Assembly: GCF_020526085.1 (NCBI RefSeq)
Contig: NZ_CP084874.1
Location: forward strand, 4,340,001 to 4,404,000
From: Klebsiella africana
GTDB lineage: Bacteria; Pseudomonadota; Gammaproteobacteria; Enterobacterales; Enterobacteriaceae
Length of the DNA stretch: 64,000 nucleotides
Direction of reading: 5' to 3'
Shown here: positions 1 to 11,984 of the stretch, piece after piece
How the letters are laid out: each line of letters opens with the position of its first letter
Position numbering within the stretch: the first letter of the stretch is position 1
Translations under genes and position numbers: made by a program
The notes under the pieces: model-generated
Told to the model about the DNA's origin: nothing
What the model saw: the letters and a program-made list of their open reading frames with translations, nothing else
Databases searched by the model: none

Positions 1-1141
1 CCACTGCCGTTGAATAATACGGCTCCTGGGCATAATCCGTTAAACCGGTGATGTTCAGCGGCGCGCCAATACGCACCTGAGTATGGAATACCCGCTGAGC
101 ACAGGCGGCAAGCCCTTCAATTTGCGCCGCACCGCCGGTTAACACAATTCCCGCTGCAAGATGATGTTTGACACCCTGCTGGCGGAGCTGTTCCTGCAGC
201 TGCAGGATCTCTTCATTGACCAGATTAAGCAGCTCGGTGTAGCGTGGTTCAATGACCTCTGCCAGCGTCTGACGCTGCAGACTACGCGGCGGACGCCCAC
301 CAACGCTCGGTACCTCGACGTTTTCGTCTTTGCCGACAATGGAACCTAATGCACAACCGTGACGAACCTTGATCGCTTCGGCATCACTCGGCGGTGTACC
401 GAAGGCATAGGCGATATCGCTGGTCACCACGTTCCCTGCATAAGGGATCACCTTGGTGTGACGCAGCGCGCCGCCGGTGTAGACGGCGATGTCCATTGTA
501 CCACCGCCAATGTCCACGACGCAGACGCCCAGCTCACGTTCGTCTTCTGTTAATACCGAATAACTGGCCGCTAAACCGGCGAAAATCAGTTGGTCAACTT
601 TCAGACCACAACGTTCCACCGCTTTAACAATGTTTTTTGCCATATCGTTATGGCAGGTAATTAAATGTACCTTCGCCTGCATACGCACGCCGGACAGCCC
701 TACCGGGTTTTTAATGCCTTCCTGGTAGTCAATGGCGTATTCCTGCGGGATGACATGCAGGACGCGATGCTCATCGCGTACACGAACCGATTTCGCGGTA
801 TGGACCACGTTCTCGACGTCGTCCTGTGTCACTTCTTCTTCCGAAATCGGTACCATCCCGATTTCATTCTGACAGCTTATATGTTTACCCGAAAGTGCCA
901 AATAAACTGATGAAATCTGGCAATCCGCCATCAGTTCGGCCTGATCGATGGCGCGCTGTACGCATTTCACCACCGACTCAAGGTCGTTCACACCGCCTTT
1001 ATCCATACCCCGCGATGGGCAACTGCCCACGCCGATGATATTAATCATGCCGTCGGGCAGAACTTCCCCTACTAAAGCGGCCACCTTGGCGGTGCCAATC
1101 TCCAGTCCAACTACCAGTTTTCTGTCCGTCGCCTTGATCAT
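1..1141 (-). CDS. ftsA: Cell division protein FtsA (partial, C-terminus outside window)
   Basis: Actin-like ATPase that tethers FtsZ filaments to the inner membrane and recruits later divisome proteins. Translation from the ATG at 1141 gives [20 protein letters not shown] and continues open to the window edge, about 380 of the usual 420 codons. It is collinear with E. coli FtsA. The phosphate-binding loops are visible (GLEIGTAKV near the N-terminus and [13 protein letters not shown] in the middle), as is the late adenosine-binding [10 protein letters not shown]. The start codon overlaps the ftsQ stop by 4 bp, implying translational coupling. The missing part is the C-terminal amphipathic membrane-targeting helix, so its integrity cannot be judged. 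Confidence 0.97.
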   Translation of the reverse strand, partial: MIKATDRKLVVGLEIGTAKVAALVGEVLPDGMINIIGVGSCPSRGMDKGGVNDLESVVKCVQRAIDQAELMADCQISSVYLALSGKHISCQNEIGMVPISEEEVTQDDVENVVHTAKSVRVRDEHRVLHVIPQEYAIDYQEGIKNPVGLSGVRMQAKVHLITCHNDMAKNIVKAVERCGLKVDQLIFAGLAASYSVLTEDERELGVCVVDIGGGTMDIAVYTGGALRHTKVIPYAGNVVTSDIAYAFGTPPSDAEAIKVRHGCALGSIVGKDENVEVPSVGGRPPRSLQRQTLAEVIEPRYTELLNLVNEEILQLQEQLRQQGVKHHLAAGIVLTGGAAQIEGLAACAQRVFHTQVRIGAPLNITGLTDYAQEPYYSTAV

Positions 1142-1968
1142 TGTTGTTCTGCCTGTGCCTGATTCTGTTGTTGATTAGTTTCCTCTGCGGGAGCAGGTAC
1201 CCAGCCTACTGCCGCACCCGAGTCATAACGCAAATCAACGTAGCTAATCCGTTTGCCGTCGGTCTGCGCCTGCTGCTGAAGAACCGGGTAGAGTTCCATA
1301 AAGCGCTGAAGCCGTTTCATGGTATCGCCACGGCCAAGGTTGAGCTTAATGTCATTATTAAGCGTCAACTGCCAGGAGCGACGGGCGGTCATCGCCGCCA
1401 CTTTCAACGTGAATTTATCCTTTGCCAGCACCTGCCCCATGTCACGATACCCTTGCAGCACTTCGTTCTCACTGCCTTCCGGGCCGTATAACATCGGTAA
1501 ATTCTGTTTACTGGTGCGATCCGCCGGTACGCTGAAGGCATTTCCTTCTGCATCCACCATATGTTGATCATTCCAGCGCGCAATCGGCACATATTCAACC
1601 AGATGAATCTTCAATTCATCGGGCCACTGCTTACGAACGCTCGCCTGCTTAATCCACGGTAGGCGTTCAATTTGACTCTGAATGATATTCACATCCTGAG
1701 TCATAAAGGTGCCCGGCGATCCTAGCGCCAGGATCGCCTGGCGGATGTCATCATTGCGCGTATAGTGGCGCTCACCGGTAACGACCATCTTCGACAGCGG
1801 CAAGCGCTGCGCATCTTCCATCCAGCCAAGAACCATCCACCCGCTGACCAGCACGGTAAACAGCACCGCCAGCAGGAAAACAATCCCTGCCAGCCGCGTT
1901 CCATTACTCCGACGCGAAGAAGAAACGTCCTCTTCATGGTTCCGCGTATTCAGCGCAGCCTGCGACAT
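1138..1968 (-). CDS. ftsQ: Cell division protein FtsQ
   Basis: Bitopic inner-membrane divisome protein that, with FtsB and FtsL, links early and late division proteins. The 276 residues show a short charged cytoplasmic N-terminus, one membrane segment at about residues 27-49, a POTRA domain (about 57-126), and a beta domain ending in a Gln-rich tail ([12 protein letters not shown]). Length matches the E. coli protein. It starts 1 bp after the ddlB stop and its last 4 bases overlap the ftsA start, so it belongs to the continuous dcw transcript. Confidence 0.97.
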   Translation of the reverse strand: MSQAALNTRNHEEDVSSSRRSNGTRLAGIVFLLAVLFTVLVSGWMVLGWMEDAQRLPLSKMVVTGERHYTRNDDIRQAILALGSPGTFMTQDVNIIQSQIERLPWIKQASVRKQWPDELKIHLVEYVPIARWNDQHMVDAEGNAFSVPADRTSKQNLPMLYGPEGSENEVLQGYRDMGQVLAKDKFTLKVAAMTARRSWQLTLNNDIKLNLGRGDTMKRLQRFMELYPVLQQQAQTDGKRISYVDLRYDSGAAVGWVPAPAEETNQQQNQAQAEQQ

Positions 1969-1969
1969 A

Positions 1970-2890
1970 TCACCCCGCCAGGTCCAGAATTCTTACAACA
2001 AGCTGGGAGAAGCTCATTCCTGCCTGACGCGCCGCCATCGGTACAAGGCTATGGCTGGTCATGCCCGGGGAAGTATTTGCTTCCAGCAGATAAAACTGGC
2101 CATCGCTGTCCAGCATCACGTCAATACGGCCCCAGCCTTTGCAACCCAAAACATTCCAGGCTTTAAGCACCAGGCTCTGGATAGCTGACTCACGCGCGGG
2201 ATCTTTAAATCCTGGGCAGAAATATTGCGTCTCATCAGAGAGATACTTTGCCTCATAATCATAGAAGGTTCCCGCGGCCTGGATACGTATTGACGGTAAA
2301 ATTTCTTCACCGACGATTGCGACGGTAAATTCCGGCCCACTGAGCCATTTTTCAACCAAAACTTCATCATCATGCTGAAAAGCCAGCGCCAATGCACTCG
2401 ATAAATCACAGCTTTCACTGACTTTCGACATCCCGACACTTGAGCCTTCACGGCTGGGCTTGATGATGACCGGCAACCCCAGCGCCGCAATCTGTTGTTC
2501 GTCGTCAGCAGAAAGTCCTGCATTAAACTGTGCACGGGTCAGTGCGACCCACGGCGCGACCGGCAATCCTGCCCCCTGCCATAGCCATTTGCTGCGCAGT
2601 TTATCCATCGACAGCGCGGAGGCCATCACACCGCTGCCGGTATAAGGCAACTGGATCAGATCCAGCAGCCCCTGCAGTGTGCCATCTTCCCCGCCGCGGC
2701 CATGCAGGGCAATAAACGCTTTCTTAAAGCCCAGATTTTTTAGCTGGGTAATATCGACATCGCGCGGGTCAACCGGATGGGCATCCACCCCGCCTTCACG
2801 CAACCCGGCCAACACCGCGGCGCCTGAATTCAGCGACACTTCACGTTCAGCGGAGGTTCCACCGAAAAGCACCGCGATTTTATCAGCCAT
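1970..2890 (-). CDS. ddlB: D-alanine--D-alanine ligase B
   Basis: ATP-grasp ligase making the D-Ala-D-Ala dipeptide that MurF adds to the peptidoglycan precursor in the cytoplasm. I chose the ATG at 2890 ([20 protein letters not shown], 306 residues, the E. coli length) over an upstream in-frame start that would add 19 residues from within murC. Visible motifs are the N-terminal [14 protein letters not shown], the central [14 protein letters not shown] loop and the C-terminal metal-binding [14 protein letters not shown]. The start overlaps the end of murC by 8 bp. Confidence 0.97.
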   Translation of the reverse strand: MADKIAVLFGGTSAEREVSLNSGAAVLAGLREGGVDAHPVDPRDVDITQLKNLGFKKAFIALHGRGGEDGTLQGLLDLIQLPYTGSGVMASALSMDKLRSKWLWQGAGLPVAPWVALTRAQFNAGLSADDEQQIAALGLPVIIKPSREGSSVGMSKVSESCDLSSALALAFQHDDEVLVEKWLSGPEFTVAIVGEEILPSIRIQAAGTFYDYEAKYLSDETQYFCPGFKDPARESAIQSLVLKAWNVLGCKGWGRIDVMLDSDGQFYLLEANTSPGMTSHSLVPMAARQAGMSFSQLVVRILDLAG

Positions 2891-4358
2891 GGCGCTCTTC
2901 CTCCGTTTTTTGCGGAACCAGTTTGATTTCAGCCAGGTGACGGGCAATTTTTCCGATGTTTCCGGCGCCCTGCACCAACACGAGATCGTTACCGGTCAGT
3001 ACCGAGGCCAGCATCTCCGCCGCCTGAGCCGGATCGGATACCAGGATCGGGTCCACCTTCCCGCGGCCGCGAATGGTGCGACACAGGGAACGACTGTCGG
3101 CGCCCGGGATCGGCGCTTCGCCCGCCGGATAGACGTCCAGCATCAGCAGGGCATCGACCTGGGTCAGCACGTTGGCGAAATCGTCATACAGATCGCGCGT
3201 ACGGGTGTAACGGTGCGGTTGGAAAACCATCACCAGGTTTTTATCCGGCCAACCGGCACGTGCTGCTTTAATCGTGGCGTCCACTTCCGTCGGATGGTGG
3301 CCATAATCATCGATCAGCATCGCGCTGCCCGGCTTGCCGTTGACTTCCGCCAGCGGAAACTCACCGAGAAAATCAAAGCGGCGCCCGGTACCCTGGAAGC
3401 TTTCCAGCGCGCGCAGGATCGCCTGGTCATCAATACCCTCTTCCGTCGCCACAGCGACAGCGGCCGCCGCGTTCAGCGCGTTATGGCGCCCTGGGGCATT
3501 GAGAGTAACCTGGAGCAATTCTTTGTCCTGACGCACCAGGCGGAAATGTCCCTGCGCGCCAACCTGACGGTAATCCTCAACGCGAACGTCAGCATCGTCG
3601 CTAAAACCATAGGTGGTGATTTGGCGGCCGACGCGCGGCAGAAGCTCCCGGATCACCGGATCGTCCACGCACATCACCGCGCGTCCATAGAACGGCAGGT
3701 TGTGCAGGAAATTAATAAAGGTCTGCTTCAGATTCTCAAAGTCGCCATGGTAAGTATCCATATGGTCGGCTTCGATGTTGGTCACAATGGCGACCATCGG
3801 CTGCAGATGCAGGAACGACGCGTCGCTTTCATCCGCCTCCGCAATCAGGTAACGGCTATGGCCGAGACGGGCATGCACGCCCGCCGCTTTTACCAGCCCG
3901 CCGTTGACGAAGGTTGGATCAAGCCCTGCCTCGGCGTAAATACTGGACACCATCGCGGTGGTGGTGGTTTTGCCATGCGTCCCGGCAATCGCAATCCCGT
4001 GGCGGAAGCGCATCAGCTCCGCCAGCATTTCCGCACGGCGGATCACCGGGATGCGCGCCTCGTGCGCGGCAACAATTTCCGGGTTATCCGCGGAAATTGC
4101 GCTGGAAACGACCACAACGCTGGCATCGCGCACATTCTCCGGGCGATGGTTGAAATAAATAGTGGCGCCAAGCTGCGACAGCTGCTGGGTCACCGGATTC
4201 GGCGCCAGGTCCGAGCCGCTTATCTGATAACCTTCATTCGCCAACACTTCGGCAATACCGCCCATACCGGCACCGCCGATGCCGACAAAGTGAATGTGCC
4301 GAACGCGACGCATCTCGGGCACTATGGAACGCAGTTTTGCCAAATCTTGTGTATTCAT
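2883..4358 (-). CDS. murC: UDP-N-acetylmuramate--L-alanine ligase
   Basis: Cytoplasmic Mur ligase adding L-Ala to UDP-MurNAc, the first amino acid of the peptidoglycan stem. The 491 residues match E. coli. The N-terminal UDP-binding Rossmann motif reads [14 protein letters not shown], the ATP loop is [10 protein letters not shown] near residue 125, and the central domain carries [10 protein letters not shown]. It follows murG after 47 bp, the widest spacing in this stretch of the cluster, and overlaps ddlB by 8 bp. Confidence 0.98.
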   Translation of the reverse strand: MNTQDLAKLRSIVPEMRRVRHIHFVGIGGAGMGGIAEVLANEGYQISGSDLAPNPVTQQLSQLGATIYFNHRPENVRDASVVVVSSAISADNPEIVAAHEARIPVIRRAEMLAELMRFRHGIAIAGTHGKTTTTAMVSSIYAEAGLDPTFVNGGLVKAAGVHARLGHSRYLIAEADESDASFLHLQPMVAIVTNIEADHMDTYHGDFENLKQTFINFLHNLPFYGRAVMCVDDPVIRELLPRVGRQITTYGFSDDADVRVEDYRQVGAQGHFRLVRQDKELLQVTLNAPGRHNALNAAAAVAVATEEGIDDQAILRALESFQGTGRRFDFLGEFPLAEVNGKPGSAMLIDDYGHHPTEVDATIKAARAGWPDKNLVMVFQPHRYTRTRDLYDDFANVLTQVDALLMLDVYPAGEAPIPGADSRSLCRTIRGRGKVDPILVSDPAQAAEMLASVLTGNDLVLVQGAGNIGKIARHLAEIKLVPQKTEEERHG

Positions 4359-4405
4359 TCTTTACGCCATCAACTTCTTTATTCGGGCGGTGAAACTCAC
4401 CGCAA

Positions 4406-5476
4406 TTAGCGCGCCAAAGCTACGGCGCTGACCTCTTCTGCTACTCGCTCGGTGGCGTCTGGAATCGAAGCACCACGCGCTCGTTCCGCCATATTCAACA
4501 GTGTTTCCCGATCCCAGCTCGCCAAAGTAGAAGCCACCGCCTCTGCCGTAAACTCGGGCTGTTCGAGAATTTTCGCCGCGCCGGCTTTCTCCAGCGGCAG
4601 CGCATTCCAGTACTGCTGGCGATCCTTATGCTGGAACGGCACAAACAGCGCCGGTAATCCGGCGGCAGCGATTTCGCTGACCGTCAGCGCACCGGAACGG
4701 CAAACCACCACGTCGGCCCAGGCATAAGCCGCGGCCATATCATCAATAAATTCCGTCACTTTATGCTGCGGTTGGCCCGCAGCAGCATAAGCCTGCTGCA
4801 CGGTTTGCTGGCCACCTTTGCCGCTTTGATGCCAAATGGTTACCGCATCGCCGAGCTTCGCGGCCACCTGCGGCATCGTCTGGTTCAGGACGCGCGCGCC
4901 CTGAGAGCCCCCCACCACCAGCACGCGAATCGGCCCCTGACGCCCCACCAGACGCTGACCCGGCAGCGGCAGCGCCAGAACGTCGGTACGCACCGGGTTT
5001 CCAACGACGTCCGCATGTGGGAAAGCGCCGGGAAACGCCTGCATCACTTTCTTCGCAATCTTCGCCAACCACTTGTTAGTCAGGCCGGCAATACCGTTTT
5101 GTTCATGGAGGACCACCGGGATCCCCAGCGACCACGCCGCCAGACCGCCAGGCCCGGAAACATAGCCGCCCATGCCCAGCACCACGTCCGGCTGGAAACG
5201 TTTCATGATCGCCCGCGCCTGTCGCCAGGCGTTGAAGATACGCACCGGCGCTAACAGCTGCGCCTTGATCCCTTTGCCACGCAGGCCGGAGATACGGATA
5301 AAATCAATCTCGATGCCGTGTTTCGGCACTAAATCCGCTTCCATACGATCGGCGGTACCCAGCCAGCGAACCTGCCAGCCCTGGTCCATTAAATGGTGCG
5401 CGACCGCCAGCCCCGGGAACACATGCCCACCGGTACCGCCCGCCATCACCATCAACCGCTTTTCCTGACCGCTCAT
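4406..5476 (-). CDS. murG: UDP-GlcNAc:undecaprenyl-PP-MurNAc-pentapeptide GlcNAc transferase
   Basis: Membrane-associated GT-B glycosyltransferase that converts lipid I to lipid II on the inner face of the membrane. The 356 residues hold the N-terminal G-loop [28 protein letters not shown], and the C-terminal donor-binding [11 protein letters not shown]. The start at 5476 overlaps the ftsW stop by 4 bp, giving the coupled order ftsW-murG-murC usual for enterobacteria. Confidence 0.98.
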   Translation of the reverse strand: MSGQEKRLMVMAGGTGGHVFPGLAVAHHLMDQGWQVRWLGTADRMEADLVPKHGIEIDFIRISGLRGKGIKAQLLAPVRIFNAWRQARAIMKRFQPDVVLGMGGYVSGPGGLAAWSLGIPVVLHEQNGIAGLTNKWLAKIAKKVMQAFPGAFPHADVVGNPVRTDVLALPLPGQRLVGRQGPIRVLVVGGSQGARVLNQTMPQVAAKLGDAVTIWHQSGKGGQQTVQQAYAAAGQPQHKVTEFIDDMAAAYAWADVVVCRSGALTVSEIAAAGLPALFVPFQHKDRQQYWNALPLEKAGAAKILEQPEFTAEAVASTLASWDRETLLNMAERARGASIPDATERVAEEVSAVALAR

Positions 5477-6747
5477 CGCACACCCCGTGTAAACGCCTGG
5501 GCTTTTTCCAGACGCGTTTCATAATCAATTCGCAACAACAACATAATGGCCGTCGACATAATCAACAGACTGGAACCACCATAACTGATCAGCGGCAGCG
5601 TCAGACCTTTCGTCGGCAGCATCCCCGCCGCCGCGCCGACGTTAACTAACGCCTGGAAGCTAAACCAGATGCCAATCGCACACGCGAGGAAGCCGGAAAA
5701 ACGATGATCGATCTCCAGCGCTTTACGGCCAATCGACATGGCGCGGAAAGCGACGAAGAATACCATTAAAAGCGCCAGTACCACACCGATATAACCGAGT
5801 TCTTCGCCGATAATGGCGAAGATGAAGTCAGTGTGAGCTTCCGGTAAATACTCCAGTTTTTGCACCGAGTTGCCGAGGCCCTGCCCCCACATCTCGCCGC
5901 GGCCAAAGGCCATTAGCGACTGGGTCAACTGATAGCCGCTGCCGAACGGGTCTTCCCACGGGTTCCAGAAGGAGGTGACGCGGCGAATACGGTAGGGTTC
6001 GGCGAGGATCAGCAATACCACCGCCGAGATGCCCATGCCGATAATAGCGATGAACTGCCACAGCTTCGCACCGGCGAGAAACAGCATCGCCAGCGTGGTG
6101 ACGAACAGTACCACTACGGTACCGAGGTCAGGCTGCGCCAGCAGCAGAATCGCCAGTACGAAAATCACGCCCATCGGCTTTAAGAAGCCGCGCAGGTTGT
6201 TACGCACTTCATCGGCTTTACGCACCAAATAGTTGGCGATGTAGCAGAACAGCGACAGCTTGGTAAACTCCGCCGGCTGAATACGCAGCGGGCCAAGGGC
6301 TATCCAGCGCGACGCACCGTTAACCGAGCTTCCCACCACCAGTACGATCAGCAGCATCACAATCGAAGCGATAAGCATCGCGGTGCTGTGCCGTTGCCAG
6401 AAGTCCATCGGCAGACGTAGCGTAATCATCGCCAGCGCGAAGGCCAGCACAATGTACAGGCCATCACGCTTAGCAAACAGGAACGGATCGTTCGCCAGAC
6501 GCTGCCCTACCGGCATTGAGGCCGAGGTCACCATGATAAAGCCAATTGCCGCCAGGCCGAAGGTCAGCCACAGCAGCATCCGGTCATACATCACCAGACT
6601 GTCGTTATCCTTCGGGCGCGAGCCCATCACCCAGCCTTTCAGCGCGGCGAACAGCCAGGCGAAGATAAACATCCCCGGCAGTCGCGGCAGTCTCAACCGA
6701 GGCAGGCTCAGCTGCGGCATTTTCAGGCGTGGGAGAGAGAAACGCAT
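5473..6747 (-). CDS. ftsW: SEDS glycosyltransferase FtsW
   Basis: Septal peptidoglycan polymerase of the SEDS family, working with FtsI. It has ten predicted membrane segments and conserved loops such as [27 protein letters not shown] and [11 protein letters not shown]. The start chosen is the ATG at 6747, sharing one base with the murD stop (TGATG); an in-frame TTG one codon earlier is less likely. The resulting 424 residues are about ten longer than the 414 of E. coli. The extra length comes from a repeated basic LPRL-type stretch in the cytoplasmic N-terminus (residues about 4-25). Confidence 0.96.
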   Translation of the reverse strand: MRFSLPRLKMPQLSLPRLRLPRLPGMFIFAWLFAALKGWVMGSRPKDNDSLVMYDRMLLWLTFGLAAIGFIMVTSASMPVGQRLANDPFLFAKRDGLYIVLAFALAMITLRLPMDFWQRHSTAMLIASIVMLLIVLVVGSSVNGASRWIALGPLRIQPAEFTKLSLFCYIANYLVRKADEVRNNLRGFLKPMGVIFVLAILLLAQPDLGTVVVLFVTTLAMLFLAGAKLWQFIAIIGMGISAVVLLILAEPYRIRRVTSFWNPWEDPFGSGYQLTQSLMAFGRGEMWGQGLGNSVQKLEYLPEAHTDFIFAIIGEELGYIGVVLALLMVFFVAFRAMSIGRKALEIDHRFSGFLACAIGIWFSFQALVNVGAAAGMLPTKGLTLPLISYGGSSLLIMSTAIMLLLRIDYETRLEKAQAFTRGVR

Positions 6748-8063
6748 CAACCTAACTCCTTCGCCAGACGGGCAAAAATATCGCCCCGTTGTTCAAAGTT
6801 TTTAAACTGATCCAGGCTGGCGCAGGCGGGTGACAAGAGGACCATATCGCCTGCTTTCACCAGCGTTGCAATCTGGCGCATCGCCTGTTCCATGGTCTCG
6901 GTTTGTACCGCCACCTCAGGACGCAGTTCGGCAAGCTCGGCGCCGTCACGACCAAAGCAGTACAGGCGGATACGATCGCCGCCAAGATAGCGCTTCAGCG
7001 GGGTGAAATCGGCGGACTTGCCGTCGCCGCCCAGCAGCAGGTACAGCGTGCCATCCAGCTGCAGTCCATTCAGCGCCGCCTCGGTACTACCGACGTTGGT
7101 TGCCTTGGAGTCATTAATCCAGCGCACACCGTTGTGATCCAGCACCAGTTGGAAGCGATGGGCCAGACCGCTAAAGGTGGTCAATGCCTTCAGGCTACTG
7201 GCCCGCGGCAGACCCGCGGCATCAGCCAGCGCCAGCGCCGCCAGCGCATTGCTGTAGTTATGCTGACCGGTGAGAGGCATCTCTTTCACATTGAGGACCT
7301 TCTCACCTTTAACGCGCAGCCAGGTTTCGCCCTGCTGACGGTTAAGGTGGTAGTCACCGACATCCACCCCAAAGCTGATGCAGCGATCGTCCGCGCCGCG
7401 TACCGGCATGGTGAGCGCATCGTCTGCGTTCACCACACAGGTCTGTGCGTTCTCGTAAATCCGCAGCTTCGCCGCACGATACTGCTGCAGACCTAGCGGG
7501 TAGCGGTCCATATGGTCCTCAGTCACGTTGAGGATGGTTGCCGCCACTGCCCGCAGGCTGGAAGTGGTTTCCAGTTGGAAGCTCGAGAGCTCCAGCACAT
7601 ACAGCTCACGATCGGTGTCCAGCAGCATCAGCGCCGGCAGGCCAATATTGCCGCCCACGCCGACGTTAATCCCGGCCGCTTTCGCCATCTCACCCACCAG
7701 GGTAGTGACGGTGCTTTTGCCGTTAGAGCCGGTAATGGCGATAATCGGCGCCTGCGCTTCACGGCAGAACAGTTCGATATCGCCAACGATCTCTACGCCA
7801 GCCTCGGCCGCTGCGCTGAGCGAAGGATGGGCCAGCGCAATCCCCGGACTGGCGACAATCAGATCCGCCCCCAACAGCCAGGTATCATTGAGTCCGCCAA
7901 TATGGCATTCGACCGATTCGGGTAATTTATCCAGACCCGGAGGCGCGACGCGGGTGTCCATCACGCGCGGGGTTACGCCGCGCGCCATGAAAAAGTCCAC
8001 GCATGACAGGCCGGTCATGCCCAGCCCAATAATGACGACTTTTTTACCCTGATAATCTGCCAT
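6747..8063 (-). CDS. murD: UDP-MurNAc-L-Ala--D-Glu ligase
   Basis: Cytoplasmic Mur ligase that adds D-Glu to UDP-MurNAc-L-Ala. The 438 residues equal the E. coli length. Motifs: [12 protein letters not shown] in the N-terminal UDP-binding domain, the ATP loop [13 protein letters not shown] near residue 111, [10 protein letters not shown], and the C-terminal [12 protein letters not shown] and [12 protein letters not shown]. It sits 2 bp downstream of mraY and overlaps the ftsW start by one base. Confidence 0.98.
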   Translation of the reverse strand: MADYQGKKVVIIGLGMTGLSCVDFFMARGVTPRVMDTRVAPPGLDKLPESVECHIGGLNDTWLLGADLIVASPGIALAHPSLSAAAEAGVEIVGDIELFCREAQAPIIAITGSNGKSTVTTLVGEMAKAAGINVGVGGNIGLPALMLLDTDRELYVLELSSFQLETTSSLRAVAATILNVTEDHMDRYPLGLQQYRAAKLRIYENAQTCVVNADDALTMPVRGADDRCISFGVDVGDYHLNRQQGETWLRVKGEKVLNVKEMPLTGQHNYSNALAALALADAAGLPRASSLKALTTFSGLAHRFQLVLDHNGVRWINDSKATNVGSTEAALNGLQLDGTLYLLLGGDGKSADFTPLKRYLGGDRIRLYCFGRDGAELAELRPEVAVQTETMEQAMRQIATLVKAGDMVLLSPACASLDQFKNFEQRGDIFARLAKELG

Positions 8064-8065
8064 GA

Positions 8066-9148
8066 TTAACGTACCTTCAGCGTCGCCAGGCCAATCAGCA
8101 CCAGCATCAGCGAAATAATCCAGAAGCGCACGATAACGCGCGGCTCCGGCCAGCCCTTCAGTTCATAGTGATGGTGGATCGGCGCCATGCGGAAGATGCG
8201 CTGGCCGCGCAGCTTAAAGGAGCCAACCTGCAGGATAACGGACAGCGTTTCCACCACGAAAACCCCGCCCATGATCACCAGCAGGAACTCCTGGCGCAGC
8301 AGGACGGCGATAATACCTAACGCGCCGCCGAGCGCCAGCGAACCGACGTCCCCCATAAAGACCTGCGCCGGATAGGTGTTGAACCACAGGAAGCCCAGCC
8401 CCGCGCCGACAATCGCCGTACAGACGATCACCAGCTCGCCGGCATGACGCAGATACGGAATGTGCAGGTAGTTAGCGAAGTTCATGTTACCGGTGGCCCA
8501 TGCCACCAGCGCAAAGCCGGCGGCGACGAAGACAGTCGGCATAATCGCCAGACCATCGAGACCATCGGTCAGGTTGACCGCGTTGCCGGTACCGACGATC
8601 ACGAAGTAGGCCAACAGGATATAGAACAGCCCCAGCTGCGGCATGACGTCTTTAAAGAACGGCACCACCAGCTCGGTTGCTGGGGTGTCTTTCCCCGCCA
8701 GATACAGAGCAAAGGCTACCCCAAGGGCGATCACCGACATCCAGAAATACTTCCAGCGGGCAATCAGGCCTTTGGTATCTTTGCGCACGACTTTACGGTA
8801 GTCATCAACGAAGCCAATGATGCCGTAGCCGATTAATACCGTCAGTACGCACCAGACGTACGGGTTGGAAGGGTAAGCCCACAGCAGAACGGACACGGTG
8901 ATCGCGGTGAGGATCATGATCCCGCCCATCGTCGGCGTGCCGCGTTTGCTGAAGTGGGACTCCGGTCCGTCGTTACGTACGACCTGACCGAAGGAGAGTT
9001 TTTGCAGACGGGCGATCATGCGCGGGCCCATCCACAACGAGATGAACAGCGCGGTCAGCAGGCTGACGATGGCGCGAAACGTCAGGTAAGAAAAGACGTT
9101 AAAGCCGGAATAATATTTGACCAAATGTTCGGCCAGCCATACTAACAT
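8066..9148 (-). CDS. mraY: Phospho-MurNAc-pentapeptide transferase
   Basis: Integral membrane enzyme that transfers phospho-MurNAc-pentapeptide to undecaprenyl phosphate, forming lipid I. The 360 residues and ten membrane segments match E. coli. Visible signatures are [10 protein letters not shown], the aspartate pair in [35 protein letters not shown] and the C-terminal [12 protein letters not shown]. Its start overlaps the end of murF by 7 bp. Confidence 0.98.
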   Translation of the reverse strand: MLVWLAEHLVKYYSGFNVFSYLTFRAIVSLLTALFISLWMGPRMIARLQKLSFGQVVRNDGPESHFSKRGTPTMGGIMILTAITVSVLLWAYPSNPYVWCVLTVLIGYGIIGFVDDYRKVVRKDTKGLIARWKYFWMSVIALGVAFALYLAGKDTPATELVVPFFKDVMPQLGLFYILLAYFVIVGTGNAVNLTDGLDGLAIMPTVFVAAGFALVAWATGNMNFANYLHIPYLRHAGELVIVCTAIVGAGLGFLWFNTYPAQVFMGDVGSLALGGALGIIAVLLRQEFLLVIMGGVFVVETLSVILQVGSFKLRGQRIFRMAPIHHHYELKGWPEPRVIVRFWIISLMLVLIGLATLKVR

Positions 9149-10500
9149 GTCCCAGTCTCCTGTAATGCGCGTACTACCTCTTCCATGGCGGCACTACGTG
9201 AACCCTTCACTAAAATGGTCATTATCTTGTGCTCCGCCAGTAGCTCGCGCAGGCGAGCCACCACGGCGGCTTTATCGTTAAAATGTTCGCCCACGCCGCT
9301 GGCGCGGCTGATATCTGCGCTCAAGGTACCAACGCTGAGGACGCAATCCAGACCCGCCGCTTTCGCCGCTTCGCCGACTTCGCGATGGCAGGCCGCGCTT
9401 TCCGCGCCAAGCTCCGCCATATCGCCGACTACCATCGTCCGGAAACCGGGCATCTCTGACAGCACTTGCACCGCCGCGGTCATCGAACCGACGTTGGCGT
9501 TATAGGAGTCATCCAGCAACAGCTGGCTCTCCGTCAGCCGGATCGGGAACAGACGTCCCGGAACGGCCTGCAGCTGCGCCAGCCCGGCTTTTACCGCAGG
9601 CAGATCGGCGCCTACCGCCATCGCCAGCGAAGTGGCGGCCAGCGCATTAGCGATGTTGTGGCGTCCCGGCAACGGCAGGAGTACATCAACGTTGCCAGCT
9701 GGCGTCTGCAACGTAAATTCGGTGCCGTGGCTGGTAATCTGCACGTTGGTTGCCGTGAAATCGCTGTTGGCCGCGTTCGGCGAGAAGCGCCACACTTTGC
9801 GCTCGCCAATCACCGCCTGCCAGTTCAGCCAGTCGTTATTGTCGGCATTGAGAATAGCGATGCCATTTTCCGGCAGACCGGTATAGATCTCTCCCTTCGC
9901 CTTCGCCACGCCTGCCAGCGAGCCGAAGCCTTCGAGGTGCGCCGCAGCAAGGTTGTTAACCAGCGCCGCTTCCGGACGCGTCAAACTGACGGTCCAGGCG
10001 ATTTCGCCCTGGTGGTTGGCGCCGAGCTCAATCACCGCGTACTGATGCTCTTTAGTCAGACGCAGCAGCGTCATCGGTACACCGATATCGTTGTTCAGGT
10101 TGCCGGCGGTATACAGCGTGTTGCCGCACTGGCTGAGGATCGCTGCGGTCATCTCTTTGACCGAGGTTTTACCGGACGAGCCGGTCAGGGCGACGACGCG
10201 GGTCGGCACCTGCTGACGCACCCAGGCGGCTAACTCGCCGAAAGCCTGGCGGGTATCTTTCACGATCACCTGCGGGAGATCGCAGGCCAGCGGGCGACTT
10301 ACCAGCAGCGCGCCGGCGCCAGCCGCTTTCGCCTGCTCAGCAAAATCATGGGCGTCGAAACGCTCGCCTTTCAGCGCCACAAACAGGCAACCTGCCGTCA
10401 CTTTACGGGTATCGGAGGTCACCTCGTCGATAGCGATATCGCTACCCTGCCGTTCGCCGTGGGTGATCGCGGCGAGCTGGCTTAACGTAAAGCGAATCAT
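9142..10500 (-). CDS. murF: UDP-MurNAc-tripeptide--D-Ala-D-Ala ligase
   Basis: Last cytoplasmic Mur ligase, adding D-Ala-D-Ala to the tripeptide precursor. The 452 residues show the ATP loop [14 protein letters not shown], the [12 protein letters not shown] segment and the C-terminal [13 protein letters not shown], as in E. coli MurF. The ATG at 10500 overlaps the murE stop by 4 bp, and the 3' end overlaps mraY by 7 bp. Confidence 0.98.
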   Translation of the reverse strand: MIRFTLSQLAAITHGERQGSDIAIDEVTSDTRKVTAGCLFVALKGERFDAHDFAEQAKAAGAGALLVSRPLACDLPQVIVKDTRQAFGELAAWVRQQVPTRVVALTGSSGKTSVKEMTAAILSQCGNTLYTAGNLNNDIGVPMTLLRLTKEHQYAVIELGANHQGEIAWTVSLTRPEAALVNNLAAAHLEGFGSLAGVAKAKGEIYTGLPENGIAILNADNNDWLNWQAVIGERKVWRFSPNAANSDFTATNVQITSHGTEFTLQTPAGNVDVLLPLPGRHNIANALAATSLAMAVGADLPAVKAGLAQLQAVPGRLFPIRLTESQLLLDDSYNANVGSMTAAVQVLSEMPGFRTMVVGDMAELGAESAACHREVGEAAKAAGLDCVLSVGTLSADISRASGVGEHFNDKAAVVARLRELLAEHKIMTILVKGSRSAAMEEVVRALQETGTC

Positions 10501-11984
10501 GCTACCGCTCCCAGCAGACGCGCGACGGTCACGCGGTCGGAATAATCCAAACGGCGATTGCCGACGATCTGGTAATCTTCATGGCCTTTCCCCGCCACCA
10601 GTACCACGTCGTTCTCTTTCGCCTGCATCACGGCGTTAGTGACCGCTTCCGCGCGGCCTTCCATCACCTTCGCATGACCGGCATCAAGCATACCGGCCAG
10701 AATATCGTTGATAATCGCCCGCGGCTCTTCAGTACGCGGGTTGTCATCAGTGACCACCACGATGTCAGCAAATTCTTCAGCGATAGCCCCCATTAGCGGA
10801 CGCTTGCCTTTATCACGGTCGCCGCCGCAGCCGAAAACGCACCACAGCTTGCCGCTGCAGTGCAGGCGCGCAGCCTGCAGCGCTTTCTCCAGCGCGTCAG
10901 GCGTATGGGCATAATCCACCACCACGGCTGGTTTACCCGGCGCGCTGAACACCTCCATACGACCGCAAACCGGCTGTAAACGCGCGGCGGTTTTCAGCAG
11001 ATCCGCCAGCGGATAGCCCAGCGCCAACAGCGTGGCCAGCGCCAGCAGCAGGTTGCTAACGTTAAAGGCGCCCATCAGGCGGCTTTCGATTTCGCCCTTG
11101 CCCCAGCTGGAATCAAACTGGATGGTGGCGCCGCTGTCGTGATAGTTGACCGCGGTGGCCTTCAGCCAACGGCCGTGGCAATTCGGGTTAATGTGATCTT
11201 CCATCGATACCGCCACCGCATCCGGCAGTTTTGCCAGCCAACGACGACCGACTTCATCGTCAGCGTTGACGATGGCCTGACCGCAATGATGGGTGGAGTA
11301 CAGCAGCCATTTCGCCGCTTCGTAGTGCTCCATGTCGCCATGGTAGTCCAGGTGGTCGCGGCTCAGGTTGGTAAACACCGAGGCGGCAAACTGCAGCGCC
11401 GCCACGCGGTGCTGCACCAGACCATGGGATGAAACTTCCATCGCGCCGAAGGTAGCCCCTTGCTCGACCAGACTGGAGAGCACATGCTGAACGTCTACCG
11501 CAGAACCGGTGGTATTTTCGGTCGGGACGACTTTATCCAGCAGGCCGTTGCCGACAGTTCCCATCACCGCGCTGGTTTCGCCCAGCAGCTTCGCCCACTG
11601 CGCCAGCAGTTGGGTAGTGGTGGTTTTCCCGTTGGTTCCGGTCACGCCAACCAGACGCAGTTGCTCCGACGGCTGATGATAAAAACGCCCGGCCAGCGCC
11701 GATAAGCGTTCGTTAAGCTGGCTCAGGAAGATAACCGGTACGCCGTGCATTTCACGGATTTCACCGTCTTCAGCTTCACCCTGTGCTTCAGCAATAATGG
11801 CAGCCACACCTTGCGCTATCGCCTGCGGGATATAACGACGCCCGTCCGCCTGATGACCCTGTACCGCGATAAAGAGATCGCCGGAAGCAGCCACCCGGCT
11901 GTCCAGCGTCATCTCTCGCAGAATGCGCTCCGGTGCGTTTGGCACCCATGGAGCGAGTAGGTCGCGCAAATTACGATCTGCCAC
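10497..11984 (-). CDS. murE: UDP-MurNAc-L-Ala-D-Glu--meso-DAP ligase
   Basis: Mur ligase adding meso-diaminopimelate, which defines the Gram-negative stem peptide. The 495 residues contain the ATP loop [12 protein letters not shown], the carbamylated-lysine region and the DNPR motif ([12 protein letters not shown]) that recognises meso-DAP rather than lysine. It starts with GTG at 11984, as I recall for E. coli, and overlaps the end of ftsI by 14 bp. No mechanism of separate regulation is visible. Confidence 0.98.
   Translation of the reverse strand: MADRNLRDLLAPWVPNAPERILREMTLDSRVAASGDLFIAVQGHQADGRRYIPQAIAQGVAAIIAEAQGEAEDGEIREMHGVPVIFLSQLNERLSALAGRFYHQPSEQLRLVGVTGTNGKTTTTQLLAQWAKLLGETSAVMGTVGNGLLDKVVPTENTTGSAVDVQHVLSSLVEQGATFGAMEVSSHGLVQHRVAALQFAASVFTNLSRDHLDYHGDMEHYEAAKWLLYSTHHCGQAIVNADDEVGRRWLAKLPDAVAVSMEDHINPNCHGRWLKATAVNYHDSGATIQFDSSWGKGEIESRLMGAFNVSNLLLALATLLALGYPLADLLKTAARLQPVCGRMEVFSAPGKPAVVVDYAHTPDALEKALQAARLHCSGKLWCVFGCGGDRDKGKRPLMGAIAEEFADIVVVTDDNPRTEEPRAIINDILAGMLDAGHAKVMEGRAEAVTNAVMQAKENDVVLVAGKGHEDYQIVGNRRLDYSDRVTVARLLGAVA

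Noticed and set aside
2679..4409. 576-codon open frame antisense to murC
   Set aside because: It is a shadow frame of a GC-rich gene whose sense product is unmistakable MurC; its translation has no recognisable domain and no ribosome-binding site.
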